A stretch of DNA of 46,040 nucleotides, from positions 1 through 46,040 of the forward strand of contig JBBQUW010000022.1 of assembly GCA_038212095.1 (NCBI GenBank), written 5' to 3'. The notes beneath the pieces were generated by a model, which ran no database searches, was not told the DNA's origin, and saw only the letters and a list, made by a program, of their open reading frames with translations. The position numbers were made by a program, and so were the translations under genes. Origin of the DNA: JAICYJ01 sp038212095 (lineage in GTDB: Bacteria; Actinomycetota; Thermoleophilia; Gaiellales; JAICJC01). Positions 1 through 9,470 of this stretch are shown one piece after another (the first letter of the stretch is position 1; each line of letters begins with the position of its first letter).

Positions 1-162
1 GGCCTACGGCGCCATCTACGCGTCCAGCGCCGAACGCACCCACAGCCTGCCCGGCTGGCTCGACTACTACAATCACCACCGACCACACGGCAGCCTCGCC
101 CACCAGCCACCCGGACACCGGCTCACAACACTACAGGCCGACCAACGTGCCTAGGCACTACA
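1..162 (+). mobile_element. Right end of an IS481-like insertion sequence (truncated by window edge)
   Basis: The first 162 bases hold the 3' end of a transposase gene followed by a short terminus reading GGCACTACA at 154-162. Read inward from the right the terminus is TGTAGTGCC, consistent with the TGT...ACA ends of IS481-family elements. The next six bases are GCTAGT, matching the NCTAGN target sequence known for IS481. The left end and most of the transposase lie outside the window, so length and intactness cannot be judged. Confidence 0.65.
2..154 (+). CDS. IS481-family transposase, C-terminal fragment (5' end outside window)
   Basis: Frame 2 reads 50 residues to a TAG at 152-154. The peptide has the signature tail of integrase-fold (DDE) transposases of the IS481/IS3 group: ERTHSLPGWLDYYNHHRPH, then GSL, a PPG step and RL. 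This is the segment just after the catalytic glutamate helix. The family role is cut-and-paste or copy-out transposition of the element. The gene enters from the left edge, so only the C-terminus is visible; it is not shown to be broken. It reads toward the end of purH. Confidence 0.7.
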   Translation, partial: AYGAIYASSAERTHSLPGWLDYYNHHRPHGSLAHQPPGHRLTTLQADQRA

Positions 163-168
163 GCTAGT
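163..168. repeat. Probable IS481 target-site duplication (GCTAGT) overlapping the purH stop codon
   Basis: GCTAGT directly follows the IS terminus and fits the NCTAGN target of IS481. The purH stop codon, TAG on the minus strand, is bases 164-166 inside this hexamer, so insertion kept the stop codon. The partner copy would lie left of the window. The call rests on motif agreement only. Confidence 0.5.
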
Positions 169-1702
169 GGAGGAAGTGGCGGCGGCCTGTAAACACCATC
201 GCGATGCCCGCCTCGTCCGCTGCCGCAATCACCTCGTCGTCACGCTTGCTGCCGCCCGGCTGGATGATCGCGCGGACGCCGGCCGCGACCGCCGTCTTGG
301 GGCCGTCGTCGAAGGGGAAGAACGCATCGGAGGCCAGCACCGCGCCCTGATTTCGACCGCCGGCCTTCTCGACCGCCATCCGCACCGCGTCCACCCGGCT
401 CATCTGGCCCGCGCCGATCCCGACCGTCGCCAGGTCACGCGCGATCACGATCGCGTTGGAGTGGACGTGCTTGCAGACCCGCGCCGCGAACAGCAGGTCA
501 CCCCACTCCTGCTCACCGGGCTGCGCGGCCGAGACGACCTGCATCGTGTTGCGGTCGTCTGACTCGGTGTCGCGGTCCTGGATCAGCACACCGCCGAGCA
601 CCCGCCGCAGGTCGCGCTCGCCGGGGCTGGCTTTGCGCCGCTCACGATCCTCGAGGATGCGCAGATCGGCCTTGCCGCGCAGCGCCTCGACCGCGGCCGG
701 GTCGTAGCCGGGCGCGAACAGCACCTCGACGAACTGCTCCGCAAGCCGCTCGCCGAGCTGCGATGAGACCGCCCGGTTAACCGCGATCACACCGCCGTAG
801 GCGGACATGGGATCGGACTCGAGCGCGCGCTCGTACGCCTCCTCGAGCGTCGCACCGACCGCCACCCCGCATGGGTTGGCGTGCTTGACGATCGCGCAGG
901 CCGGAACCTGGAAGCTGGCCGCGATCGTGCGCGCCGCCTGCAGATCGGCCAGGTTGTTGAATGAGAGCGGCCGCCCGCCCAGCTGCTCGATCATCGAGAG
1001 CAGGTGGCGCCGCGCGCCGGTCTCGACGTAGAACGCGGCCCGCTGGTGGGGGTTCTCGCCGTACGCCAGATCGGCCGCCTTGACCAGATCGAATACCACC
1101 CGCTCCGGAAACGGCTCCGTCTCGCTGAACCACTCCGAGATGGCGGCGTCGTAGCCAGCCGTATGGGCGAACGCCTCGGACGCCAGCTCGCGGTGTGTCT
1201 CCGGCGAGAGCTCGCCGTCGTCGGCCCGCAGCTCATCCAGCAGGAAGCCGTACCGCTCGGGATCGGTGACCACCGCCACCGAGTGGAAGTTCTTGGCGGC
1301 AGACCGCACCATCGTGGGCCCGCCGATGTCGATGTTCGCGATCACCTCCGGCTCGCTCACGCCGCGGCGGTTGGCGACGTGGCGAAACGGATATAGGTTG
1401 CAGACGACCATGTCGATCGGTAGCACGCCCTGCTCTTCGAGCGAGGCCATATCGTCGGGGTGGTTGCGACGGGCCAGGATGGCCGCGTGGATGTTCGGGT
1501 GCAGCGTCTTGACCCGTCCGCCCAGCATCTCGGACGAGCCGGTCAGCTGCTCGACGGTCGTCACCGGCAGGCCGGCATCGGTCAGCAGCTGCGCCGTGCC
1601 CGATGTGGAGATCAGCTCGACACCCAGCTCGTGCAGGCCGGTTGCGAACGTGGCAAGGCCGTTCTTGTCGCTGACGGATATCAGGGCTCGCCGGATCTTC
1701 AT
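164..1702 (-). CDS. purH: Bifunctional AICAR formyltransferase / IMP cyclohydrolase PurH
   Basis: The 512-residue product is the usual length for PurH, which carries out the last two steps of IMP synthesis: formylation of AICAR with 10-formyl-THF, then ring closure. The N-terminal MGS-like cyclohydrolase domain starts MKIRRALISVSDKNGL and includes the STSGTAQ motif near residue 33. The C-terminal transformylase domain has the PCAIVKHANPCG motif near residue 268 and ends in the typical FTGRRHF. The ATG at 1702 overlaps the purN TGA by four bases, so the gene is translationally coupled as the last member of the pur run. An IS481-like end lies immediately downstream, with the putative target duplication over the stop codon. 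The reading frame is intact. Confidence 0.97.
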   Translation of the reverse strand: MKIRRALISVSDKNGLATFATGLHELGVELISTSGTAQLLTDAGLPVTTVEQLTGSSEMLGGRVKTLHPNIHAAILARRNHPDDMASLEEQGVLPIDMVVCNLYPFRHVANRRGVSEPEVIANIDIGGPTMVRSAAKNFHSVAVVTDPERYGFLLDELRADDGELSPETHRELASEAFAHTAGYDAAISEWFSETEPFPERVVFDLVKAADLAYGENPHQRAAFYVETGARRHLLSMIEQLGGRPLSFNNLADLQAARTIAASFQVPACAIVKHANPCGVAVGATLEEAYERALESDPMSAYGGVIAVNRAVSSQLGERLAEQFVEVLFAPGYDPAAVEALRGKADLRILEDRERRKASPGERDLRRVLGGVLIQDRDTESDDRNTMQVVSAAQPGEQEWGDLLFAARVCKHVHSNAIVIARDLATVGIGAGQMSRVDAVRMAVEKAGGRNQGAVLASDAFFPFDDGPKTAVAAGVRAIIQPGGSKRDDEVIAAADEAGIAMVFTGRRHFLH

Positions 1703-2280
1703 GCCAGATGCTCTTCCCTCACGCGCACTTTTCGGCCGTCAACCTCGATCAGGCCGGCGGTGAACAGTCGTACCGCCCTTGGAAGCAACCGGTGCTCGAT
1801 CTCGTGCAGCCGGCCGGTCACGTCCTCGGGGCGTTCATCATACGAGACCTCGACCGCCTGCTGCAGGATGATCGGGCCGCTGTCCGCAGAGACGTGATCG
1901 TCGTCGACCAGATGCACCGTCACGCCGGTCACCCGCACGCCGTGCTCGAGCGCGTCGCGGATCGCGTGAGCGCCGGGGAACGCCGGCAGAAGCGATGGAT
2001 GCACGTTCATGATCCGCCCGCTGAAGCGGTGCACGAAGCCTGGAGAGAGGATGCGCATGTAACCGGCCAGCACCACCAGCCCCACCCCGTGCCGTTCCAG
2101 GAAGTCGGCCGTCTGCTGCTCGTCAGCCCCTGCCAGCAGGGGGATGCCGGCCCGCCGGGCCCGTTCGAGTCCCGGCGCGTCGGCGACGTTGGAGGCGACG
2201 CAGGCGATCTCGATCTCGCCATCGTCGATCAGCGCCTGAAGATTCGTGCCCGTCCCCGAGATGAGGACGCCGACCTTCAA
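1699..2280 (-). CDS. purN: Phosphoribosylglycinamide formyltransferase PurN
   Basis: This is the folate-dependent GAR transformylase, third step of purine synthesis. The product starts KVGVLISGTGTNLQALID, the family's N-terminal strand-loop. It contains the catalytic block GRIMNVHPSLLPAFPGAHA (Asn-His pair) and the later HLVDDDHVSADSGPII motif with the catalytic Asp. I chose the TTG at 2280, giving about 193 residues, because it places the first beta strand at the N-terminus and overlaps the purM stop (TTGA), as elsewhere in this cluster. A GTG at 2325 would add 15 arginine-rich residues read in the alternative frame of purM. The Shine-Dalgarno signal is weak for both starts. Confidence 0.93.
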   Translation of the reverse strand: MKVGVLISGTGTNLQALIDDGEIEIACVASNVADAPGLERARRAGIPLLAGADEQQTADFLERHGVGLVVLAGYMRILSPGFVHRFSGRIMNVHPSLLPAFPGAHAIRDALEHGVRVTGVTVHLVDDDHVSADSGPIILQQAVEVSYDERPEDVTGRLHEIEHRLLPRAVRLFTAGLIEVDGRKVRVREEHLA

Positions 2281-3302
2281 CGGAACGTGACGCCGTCGCC
2301 CTCGACGACGTGCCCCGCCAGCCACGCCCGCTCGCCGGCCTTCTCGAGCGTTGCCAGCGCCAGGTCGGCCTTGTCCGCTTCGACGAAGGCGGCGTAGCCG
2401 AGTCCGAGGTTGAAGACGCGGCGCATCTCATCCTCCTCGACTCCCAGCGAGCCGAGCCACGTGAACACGTGCGGCCGCTCCCACGAGCCGAGATCGATCT
2501 CCACGCCGAGGCCAGCCGGCAGCGCGCGGGCCAGGTTGCCGGGGATGCCGCCGCCCGTGACGTGTGCCATCGCGCGCACGTCGAGCGTGGCCGTGAGCAA
2601 GCGCACCGGCTTGGCGTAGATGCGGGTCGGCTCGAGCAGCGCGTCGGCGACGGTGGCGCCGCCGAGCCCGTCCGGCGTCTCGTCGAGCCCGGTGCCGGCC
2701 CGCTCCAACAGACGGCGGATCAGCGAGAAGCCGTTCGAGTGCGGCCCACTCGACGCCATCCCGATCACGGCGTCGCCGGCGGTAATGCGGGCACCGCCGA
2801 TCAGGTCGCGGCGCTCGCCGATCGCAACGCTGAAGCCTGCCATATCGAACTCGTCCGGCTCCATCATGTCGGGGTGCTCAGCCGTCTCTCCGCCCAGCAG
2901 CGCGCAGCCGGCGATCCGGCAGCCCTCAGCGATGCCTTCAACCAGTTCGACAATCCGGTCTGGCTGGATGCTGCCGCAGGTGATCACGTCGAGGAAGAAG
3001 GCGGGCCGGGCGCCGGACGTGATCACATCGTTGACGCTCATCGCGACCAGGTCGATGCCGAGTCCGTGCAGCCGTCCGGCGGCCGCGCCAATCAGGATCT
3101 TGGTGCCCACTCCGTCGCAGCCGGCCGCGATCGCCGGATCACCGAAGCTAGGCGCGTACAGCCCGTTGAAGCCACCCAGCGATCCCAGCACGTCGCGGGT
3201 GCGCGTCGACTCAGCGGCCGCTTTGATCCGCTCGACCACCTCGTCTGCGGCACCGAGGCTGACGCCGGCATCGCCGTAGCTGAGTGGCGTGGGCTTGCTC
3301 AT
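2277..3302 (-). CDS. purM: Phosphoribosylformylglycinamidine cyclo-ligase PurM (AIR synthetase)
   Basis: PurM closes the imidazole ring of FGAM with ATP to give AIR. The 341-residue protein opens MSKPTPLSYGDAGVSLGAAD and carries the family blocks DGVGTKI (residues 80s), NDVITSGARPAFFLD and LLGGETAEHPDM, then the GASSGPHSNG-type substrate motif (here MASSGPHSNGFSL), and GGGIPGNLAR toward the end. Length matches bacterial PurM. The ATG at 3302 overlaps the purF TGA by four bases, and its own TGA overlaps the purN start, so it sits in a tightly coupled purL-F-M-N-H run. The frame stays open far upstream across purF, but that extension is antisense-like low-complexity sequence and not part of the gene. 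Confidence 0.97.
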   Translation of the reverse strand: MSKPTPLSYGDAGVSLGAADEVVERIKAAAESTRTRDVLGSLGGFNGLYAPSFGDPAIAAGCDGVGTKILIGAAAGRLHGLGIDLVAMSVNDVITSGARPAFFLDVITCGSIQPDRIVELVEGIAEGCRIAGCALLGGETAEHPDMMEPDEFDMAGFSVAIGERRDLIGGARITAGDAVIGMASSGPHSNGFSLIRRLLERAGTGLDETPDGLGGATVADALLEPTRIYAKPVRLLTATLDVRAMAHVTGGGIPGNLARALPAGLGVEIDLGSWERPHVFTWLGSLGVEEDEMRRVFNLGLGYAAFVEADKADLALATLEKAGERAWLAGHVVEGDGVTFR

Positions 3303-4717
3303 CCGCCGGCCGCCGGCGCCGCCGCGAGCGGCTCGAAGCGCAGCTTGGCGCCCCGCAGCTCGTCCGGGATCTCGGTCGGGTACTCGCCGGTCAGACATGC
3401 CCGGCAGAAGCGATCGGACTCCTGACCCGTCGCCAGCTGCAGCCCTTCCAGCGAGAGATAGGCCAGCGACGTTGCATCCAGCCGCTCGCGCACCTGCTCG
3501 ACGTTGCTGCCGGCCGCGATCAGCTCCCCCTGGTCTGCCATGTCGATGCCGTAGAAGCAGGGCGAGATGATCGGCGGCGAGCTGATCCGCAGGTGCACCT
3601 CGCGAGCGCCCGCCTCGTACAGCATCTGCACCAGCTTGCGGGTGGTCGAGCCGCGCACGATCGAGTCGTCCACCACCACCACGCGCTGGCCGCGCAGCAC
3701 CGATGGCAGGACGTTGAACTTCAGCTTCACGCCGCGCTCGCGCAAACCCTGGTCGGGCTGGATGAACGTGCGGCCGACGTAGCGGTTCTTGACCAGCCCC
3801 TCGCCGAACGGAATGCCGCTGGCGCGGGCGTAGCCGATCGCTGCCGGCGTGCCGGAGTCGGGCACCGGGATCACGACGTCGGCGTCGACCGGCGCCTCGT
3901 GCGCCAGCCGCTCGCCCATCCGGCCGCGCACGGCGTGCAGGCCCTCGCCCTGCATCTCTGAGTCGGGCCGGGCGAAGTAGATGAACTCGAAGATGCACAG
4001 CGAGCCGGAGCGAGGCGGCACCGCCTGGCGGTAGCGGGGGCCGTCCTGGTCGATCACGACCAGCTCGCCCGGGGCCAGCTCGCGCTCGAAGGTAGCGCCG
4101 ATGATGTCGAGCGCGCACGTCTCGGACGCGAGCACGAAGGCATCGTCCAACCGCCCAACCACCAGCGGCCGGATGCCGTCGGGGTCGCGGAAGCCGGCCA
4201 CGGCGTTCTCGGTCAGCACCACCGCGGCGAACGCGCCCTCGATCCGGCCCATCGTGTCGGCGATCGCGACGTCCAGCTCGGGAGACGGGTGGCGCGCGAT
4301 CAGCGCCGCGATCACCTCGGTGTCGGACGTCGACTGGAGGCGCACCCGGCTGCCGCGCAGCTGCTCGCGCAGCTCGGTGGTATTGGTCAGGTTGCCGTTG
4401 TGTCCCAGCGCCACCGTGCGACCGGCGGCGTGCTGCACCACCGGCTGGGCGTTGCGCCAGGCCGTCGATCCGGTGGTCGAGTAGCGCGCGTGGCCGATCG
4501 CCATCCGGCCCTGCAGCGCCGAGAGCTTGGGCTCGTCGAACACCTGGCTGACCAGGCCCATGTCCTTCATCGCGACCACACGGCCCTCGTCCGAGACGGC
4601 GATGCCGGCGCTCTCCTGCCCCCGGTGCTGCAACGCGTACAGCCCGAAGTAGGTCAGCCGGGCGACGTCGCGATCTGGCGCGCCGACCGGGTCGTAGATG
4701 CCAAAGATGCCGCACAT
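3299..4717 (-). CDS. purF: Amidophosphoribosyltransferase PurF, Fe-S type without propeptide
   Basis: PurF makes phosphoribosylamine from PRPP and glutamine, the committed step. The start at 4717 gives 472 residues beginning MCGIFG, so Cys2 becomes the N-terminal nucleophile after Met removal and there is no propeptide. The PRPP loop VVVVDDSIVRGST lies at about 346-358. Cysteines at 241 (SLCIFEF), 387 (ISPCFYG), 438 and 441 (FCRAC) match the four [4Fe-4S] ligands known from the Bacillus subtilis enzyme, so an oxygen-sensitive structural cluster is expected. The purL TGA and this ATG share one base (TGATG). Start choice is fixed by the nucleophile. Confidence 0.97.
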   Translation of the reverse strand: MCGIFGIYDPVGAPDRDVARLTYFGLYALQHRGQESAGIAVSDEGRVVAMKDMGLVSQVFDEPKLSALQGRMAIGHARYSTTGSTAWRNAQPVVQHAAGRTVALGHNGNLTNTTELREQLRGSRVRLQSTSDTEVIAALIARHPSPELDVAIADTMGRIEGAFAAVVLTENAVAGFRDPDGIRPLVVGRLDDAFVLASETCALDIIGATFERELAPGELVVIDQDGPRYRQAVPPRSGSLCIFEFIYFARPDSEMQGEGLHAVRGRMGERLAHEAPVDADVVIPVPDSGTPAAIGYARASGIPFGEGLVKNRYVGRTFIQPDQGLRERGVKLKFNVLPSVLRGQRVVVVDDSIVRGSTTRKLVQMLYEAGAREVHLRISSPPIISPCFYGIDMADQGELIAAGSNVEQVRERLDATSLAYLSLEGLQLATGQESDRFCRACLTGEYPTEIPDELRGAKLRFEPLAAAPAAGG

Positions 4718-6882
4718 CAGATGGTGGTGGCCTCCCCCAGTGCCGCCGGCAGGGCGGTCTCGAAGATCTCGGTCGCCTCGGTCAAGGGCAGTATCGCAGC
4801 ACCGACGGCGATCTCCGCGCCACCCACCTGCCCGATCTCGTCCAGCGGCAGCGCGCCGGCCAGCTCGCGCAGCGCCGGCAGGTTGCCGGGCGACGCCGAG
4901 ATCACGACCCGTCCGTCGCCCTCGCCGAAGGGGTCGTCGCAGCGCGCGACCACGCCAATGCCGCCCAGGATGCAAGACTCCGCCAGGGCCACGGCCAGGC
5001 CGCCGTCAGCCACGTCGTGGGCGCTTTGCAGCAGCCGCCGCTCGGCCGCCTGCGCGAGGAACTCGTGCAGCCGCCGCTCGTTGTCGAGGTCGGTGGGCGG
5101 AATCCGACCGGCCACCATCCCCAGCACACACTTCTGGTACTCGGAGCCGTCCAGCGCGCTGACGCCAATTCCGGCCACCAGCACCACGTCGCCCGCATCG
5201 CGAAACGCCGACTCGACCGCGAGATCGGCATCCTCCAGGACGCCGACTGCTCCCACCACCGGGGTGGGATAGATCGGGGTGCCGAAGTGCTCGTTGTACA
5301 GCGAGACGTTGCCGGACACAACCGGCAGGCCGAGCGCCTCACACGCCAGCGACATGCCTTCGATCGCCTCAGCCAGCTCGTAGCCGACCTCGCCCGTCTC
5401 GGGGTTGCCGAAGTTGAGGCAGTTGGTGATCGCCGCTGGCCGCGCGCCGGTGCAGGCGACGTTGCGGGTCGCCTCACAGACGGCGCTGATGCCGCCGCGA
5501 CGGGGATCGAGCGAGGTACGGCGCCCGTTGCCGTCCAGCGAGATCGCGATCGCACGCCGCGACGGCGTCAGCCGCACCACGCCGGCGTCGCCGCCCGGCC
5601 GCACCGCGGTGCCGGAGCCCACGAGCTGGTCGTACTGCTGGTAGATCCAGTGGCGGCTGGCGATGTTGGGCGAGGCGAGCAGCGCCCGCAGCCCGCCCGC
5701 CACGTCCGTGATGGGGGCGAAGTCGAGAGGCTGCTCGACCAGCCGAGCTGGCCGGGTGCGCTGCACCTCGTAGCGGGGAGCGCCGTCCACCAGCGTGTCG
5801 ACCGGAATCTCGCCCACCGCGTGGTCGCCGACCCGGCAGCGCAGCATGCCGCTGTCGGTCACCTCGCCGATCACGGTCGCGTCCACCTCCCAGCGCGCGC
5901 ACACCTCGAGCACCTCGGCCAGACGCTCGTGCTCAACGATTGCCGCCATCCGCTCCTGCGACTCGGAGATCATGATCTCGAACGGCTCCATGTCAGGTTC
6001 GCGCAGCGGCACCCGGCCCAGGTCGACGTCCAGCCCCACCGATCCGCTGGCCGCCATCTCCGCGGTGGACGACGCAAGGCCGGCGGCTCCCAGATCCTGC
6101 AGCGACGCCAGCATCCCGCGCTCGAGCAGCTCGAGCGTGCACTCGATCAGCTTCTTGCCCATGAACGGGTCGCCGATCTGGACGCTGGGCCGCTTGTCCG
6201 CAGACGCCTCATCGAAGCCCTGCGACGCAAGCACGCTGGCACCGCCGATGCCGTCGCGGCCGGTCTTCGAGCCGTACAGCACCAGCAGGTTGCCGACCCC
6301 GCTTGCGCGAGCGGACGTCAGCCGCTCGGCCGGCAGCAGGCCGACGCACATCGCGTTCACCAGGCAGTTGCGTTCATACGGCTGCTCGAAGTACACCTCG
6401 CCGCCCACGTTGGCGACGCCGACGCAGTTGCCGTAGTGCCCCACGCCCGCCACGACCTGAGAGAAGAGGCGCCGCTGGTGATCGCTATCGAGCTCGCCGA
6501 ACCGCAACGAGTCGAGGATCGCGATCGGGCGGGCGCCCATCGCGAAGATGTCTCGCAGGATGCCGCCCACACCGGTGGCGGCGCCCTGGAACGGCTCGAC
6601 GGCCGACGGGTGGTTGTGGCTCTCGACCTTGAGCGCCACCGCCAGGCCGTCGCCGACGTCGATCACGCCAGCGTTCTCGCCTGGGCCCTGCAGCACCCGC
6701 TCACCCGACGTCGGGAACCGCCGCAGCAGCAGCTTCGAGTGCTTGTAGCCGCAGTGTTCGCTCCACAGCAGCGAGTAGACCGCCAGCTCGAACTCGTTGG
6801 GGTCGCGTTCCAGCAACTCCCGGATACGCCCAAGCTCACCGTCGGTGAGACCGAGGGCACGGTGGAGCGGCTGTGGCGTCAC
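4717..6882 (-). CDS. purL: FGAM synthase subunit PurL (small type, works with PurQ and PurS)
   Basis: PurL converts FGAR to FGAM with ATP, using ammonia channelled from PurQ in a PurLQS complex. At about 721 residues it is the short form, in accord with separate purQ and purS genes at 8551-9470. Recognisable blocks are LLWSEHCGYKHSKLLLRRF near the start, GPGENAGVID, VALKVESHNHPSAVEPF, the GGASVLASQGFDE region and, late, CLNFGNPETGEVGYEL and SAHDVADGGLAVALAE. I used the GTG at 6882 (VTPQPLHRALGL); a TTG three codons upstream at 6891 is an alternative. Upstream codons are arginine/proline-rich shadow sequence. It heads the purL-F-M-N-H run and is separated from purQ by about 1.7 kb of unrelated genes. 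Confidence 0.95.
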   Translation of the reverse strand: MTPQPLHRALGLTDGELGRIRELLERDPNEFELAVYSLLWSEHCGYKHSKLLLRRFPTSGERVLQGPGENAGVIDVGDGLAVALKVESHNHPSAVEPFQGAATGVGGILRDIFAMGARPIAILDSLRFGELDSDHQRRLFSQVVAGVGHYGNCVGVANVGGEVYFEQPYERNCLVNAMCVGLLPAERLTSARASGVGNLLVLYGSKTGRDGIGGASVLASQGFDEASADKRPSVQIGDPFMGKKLIECTLELLERGMLASLQDLGAAGLASSTAEMAASGSVGLDVDLGRVPLREPDMEPFEIMISESQERMAAIVEHERLAEVLEVCARWEVDATVIGEVTDSGMLRCRVGDHAVGEIPVDTLVDGAPRYEVQRTRPARLVEQPLDFAPITDVAGGLRALLASPNIASRHWIYQQYDQLVGSGTAVRPGGDAGVVRLTPSRRAIAISLDGNGRRTSLDPRRGGISAVCEATRNVACTGARPAAITNCLNFGNPETGEVGYELAEAIEGMSLACEALGLPVVSGNVSLYNEHFGTPIYPTPVVGAVGVLEDADLAVESAFRDAGDVVLVAGIGVSALDGSEYQKCVLGMVAGRIPPTDLDNERRLHEFLAQAAERRLLQSAHDVADGGLAVALAESCILGGIGVVARCDDPFGEGDGRVVISASPGNLPALRELAGALPLDEIGQVGGAEIAVGAAILPLTEATEIFETALPAALGEATTI

Positions 6883-6961
6883 GGCGTTCAAAGCGCGTGA
6901 CGAATGGTACCGGAGCGGGTCGATGGAGCGCGTCAACGCCCCACCGACCCGCCCCGGACCG

Positions 6962-7375
6962 TCAACCGTGCTTGTTGTGCGCGCTCCTGCCGCCGCCATG
7001 CCCGCTGGCGCCGTGCGTCTTTGCAGAGTGCGTCTTGGCGCCGTGGCCACCCTTGGCCGGATGCGAGGGATGCACGTGTGTGGTGTGCCCCTTGCCGTGA
7101 CCGGTGGAGGTGGTCGTGGTGCCCGAATCCGTGGCCGACGTTCCCGTGTCGGTGACCGGCTGATCCGGCGGCGTGGTCGGCTCGCCCTGCGACCAGCCCT
7201 TGTGCAGGCCACAGTTGGCGTGACCCTGCTTGTTGAAGTGCACGCCGTTGTGCGCGCAGGTCTGGTAGACCGAGTCGCGAACCGACTGTGCAGGCAACAT
7301 GCGGGCGACCGCAGACCCGGTTACGACCAGGCCGGCAAGAACCGGCACCGCCACCATGAAACGGCTCAATGTCAT
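6962..7375 (-). CDS. Exported histidine/glycine-rich small protein of unknown function
   Basis: The 137-residue product starts MTLSRFMVAVPVLAGLVV, an N-terminal hydrophobic segment (residues 6-24) that should act as a signal peptide or anchor. A short domain with two cysteines follows, TCAHNGVHFNKQGHANCG, in which Cys and His alternate and could bind a metal or form a disulfide. It is followed by a threonine/serine/proline linker and a tail of about 45 residues dominated by His, Gly, Lys, Ala and Ser. The ATG at 7375 has a G-rich tract (GGGGGT) just upstream. The two-Cys block loosely resembles small DUF3761-like domains, but I do not assign a family. It lies between purL and a divergent membrane protein and has no visible link to purine synthesis. 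Confidence 0.7.
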   Translation of the reverse strand: MTLSRFMVAVPVLAGLVVTGSAVARMLPAQSVRDSVYQTCAHNGVHFNKQGHANCGLHKGWSQGEPTTPPDQPVTDTGTSATDSGTTTTSTGHGKGHTTHVHPSHPAKGGHGAKTHSAKTHGASGHGGGRSAHNKHG

Positions 7376-7451
7376 GAAGAAACCCCCATACGGACGTTGG
7401 TTACCTGATACTGATCGACATCCGAGCGCCATCTTGCGCTCACCCGTCGGG

Positions 7452-8550
7452 GTGGTCGTCGCTCCCGCACTCGGGGTGATGCTGTGGCACGGTGGCTTCC
7501 GGTCCTCCGCTCAGTACGCGTTGGCGGCCATGGCGGGAGGGGGAGTGCTGCTGTTCGCGGGCCGGTGGCGGGCGACGCCGCTGTTGGCAGGGCTGGTGCT
7601 GGCGGCGGTTGCGAACCTGGCCTCGCTCGCCTGGCACCACGACTCTGGCTCGCTCGCGCCGACACTGGCGGCCGTTGCGGTGTCGCTCGTCGTGGCCGTG
7701 GCCGACCTGCCCGGGCTTCGGCTGTGCGAAAGGCTCCCGCTGGTGGTGGCGCTGCTGGCGGCGACCATCGCCACCTCTGGACTGGCCGGGCTGGCACTGC
7801 GGGTGCACCCGCTGGCCGAGCGGATCCAGGGGGTGTGGCGTGCCGAGGGCACGCTCGAGTACCCGCCGGCGCTCGGTCTGCTGTGCGTCTGCGGCCTGGC
7901 GGCGGCGCTTGCGCTGCACGCCGGCGGCTCGATCGACCGCGCGTCGGCAGTCGTCCTCTGCGCGCTCATGGGAGCGACCGCGATGGCAACGTTCGACCGA
8001 GTCGCCGCCGGCGAGACGATCGCGGTGCTGGCGTTGTTCGCCCTGCGCGTGCCGAGCGTGCGACGCACGATCGCGCTGGTGGCGGCGGCATCGATCGGCT
8101 GTGCGCTGCTGGCCTTGATCGTCTCGCACCCCAGCCGAGCGGCGCTCGAGCGCCACCTGCGGCACGGCGCGATCTCGTCCCGCACGACGGTTTGGGATGC
8201 AGCCTGGCACGCGGCCCGCGCGCGACCGCTGCTAGGGTACGGACCCGGGCAGTTCCGCGCGATCTATGCGAACAGCTCGACGCCGCCCGCGCGCCAGATC
8301 GGGCTGGCGCACAATGCGGTGCTCGAGCAGGCCGTCGAGGCCGGCGTGGTGGCGGCCGCGGCAACCGCCCTGGCACTGGCGGCGATGCTGCTGGCGGGCG
8401 CGCGGGCACTGGTCTCGCGTGAGCCGGCCCGGCTGTCGGCCGCGGTCGCCGCGACAGCGGTGGCGCTGTCGGGGTTGTACGACATCACGTGGTCGTTCGC
8501 GCCGCTGCTGGTGCTGGGGGCGGTCTCGGCCGTGGCCTGCGGCGGGAGGC

Positions 8551-8564
<14 letters not shown>
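7452..8564 (+). CDS. O-antigen ligase/polymerase-like (Wzy_C) integral membrane protein
   Basis: About 370 residues, mostly hydrophobic alanine/leucine/valine helices; I count roughly nine to eleven membrane segments. Near residues 255-300 is the periplasmic-loop signature of the Wzy/WaaL superfamily: RTTVWDAAWHAARARPLLGYGPGQF, split here as RTTVWDAAWHAARARP then LLGYGPGQF, and later LAHNAVLEQAVEAGV. These proteins join or polymerise undecaprenyl-linked glycans, or transfer sugars to proteins, at the outer face of the membrane. The start is uncertain: GTG 7452, ATG 7479, or an ATG near 7356 that would overlap the divergent exported protein. It is the only plus-strand gene inside the pur cluster and its 3' end overlaps purQ by 14 bases tail to tail. 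Confidence 0.75.
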
Positions 8565-9230
<666 letters not shown>

Positions 9231-9234
<4 letters not shown>

Positions 9235-9470
9235 CCCACAACCTCCACCTGGTACTGCTCGATCAGCGGGTTGGACAGCACCTTCTCGGCAATCTCACCG
9301 GCGATCCGGCGGGCGCTCTCCTCGTCGCCGGCCTCGACCTGCAGATCGAACAGCTTGCCGGCCCTGACGTCGGCAGCCGGATAGCCGAGTCCTGCCAGCG
9401 AGCGGCGAACCGCCTCGCCCTGGGGGTCGAGGATGCCGTCGCGCGGTCGTACCAGAACGGTGACTCTCAT
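9231..9470 (-). CDS. purS: FGAM synthase small subunit PurS
   Basis: A 79-residue protein with the PurS fold pattern: beta strand MRVTVLVRPRDGILDPQG, a helix with AVRRSLAGLGY, the strand AGKLFDLQVEA, and a second helix ending KVLSNPLIEQYQVEV. PurS dimers bridge PurQ and PurL and help channel ammonia; it is required where PurL is the short form, as here. ATG 9470 overlaps the purC TGA, and its TGA overlaps the purQ start, so the trio is co-translated. Confidence 0.96.

Noticed and set aside
2281..2325. GTG 2325 as start of purN
   Set aside because: Adds 15 arginine-rich residues before the conserved first strand; TTG 2280 gives the family N-terminus.
5017..6900. Plus-strand 627-codon open frame opposite purL
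   Set aside because: Antisense shadow; composition is Arg/His/Gln/Ala-rich and purL is clearly the coding strand.
6904..6936. purL promoter with TTGACG (6931-6936) and TACCAT (6904-6909)
   Set aside because: The 21-base spacing is too long for a normal sigma-70-like promoter, so it was not listed.
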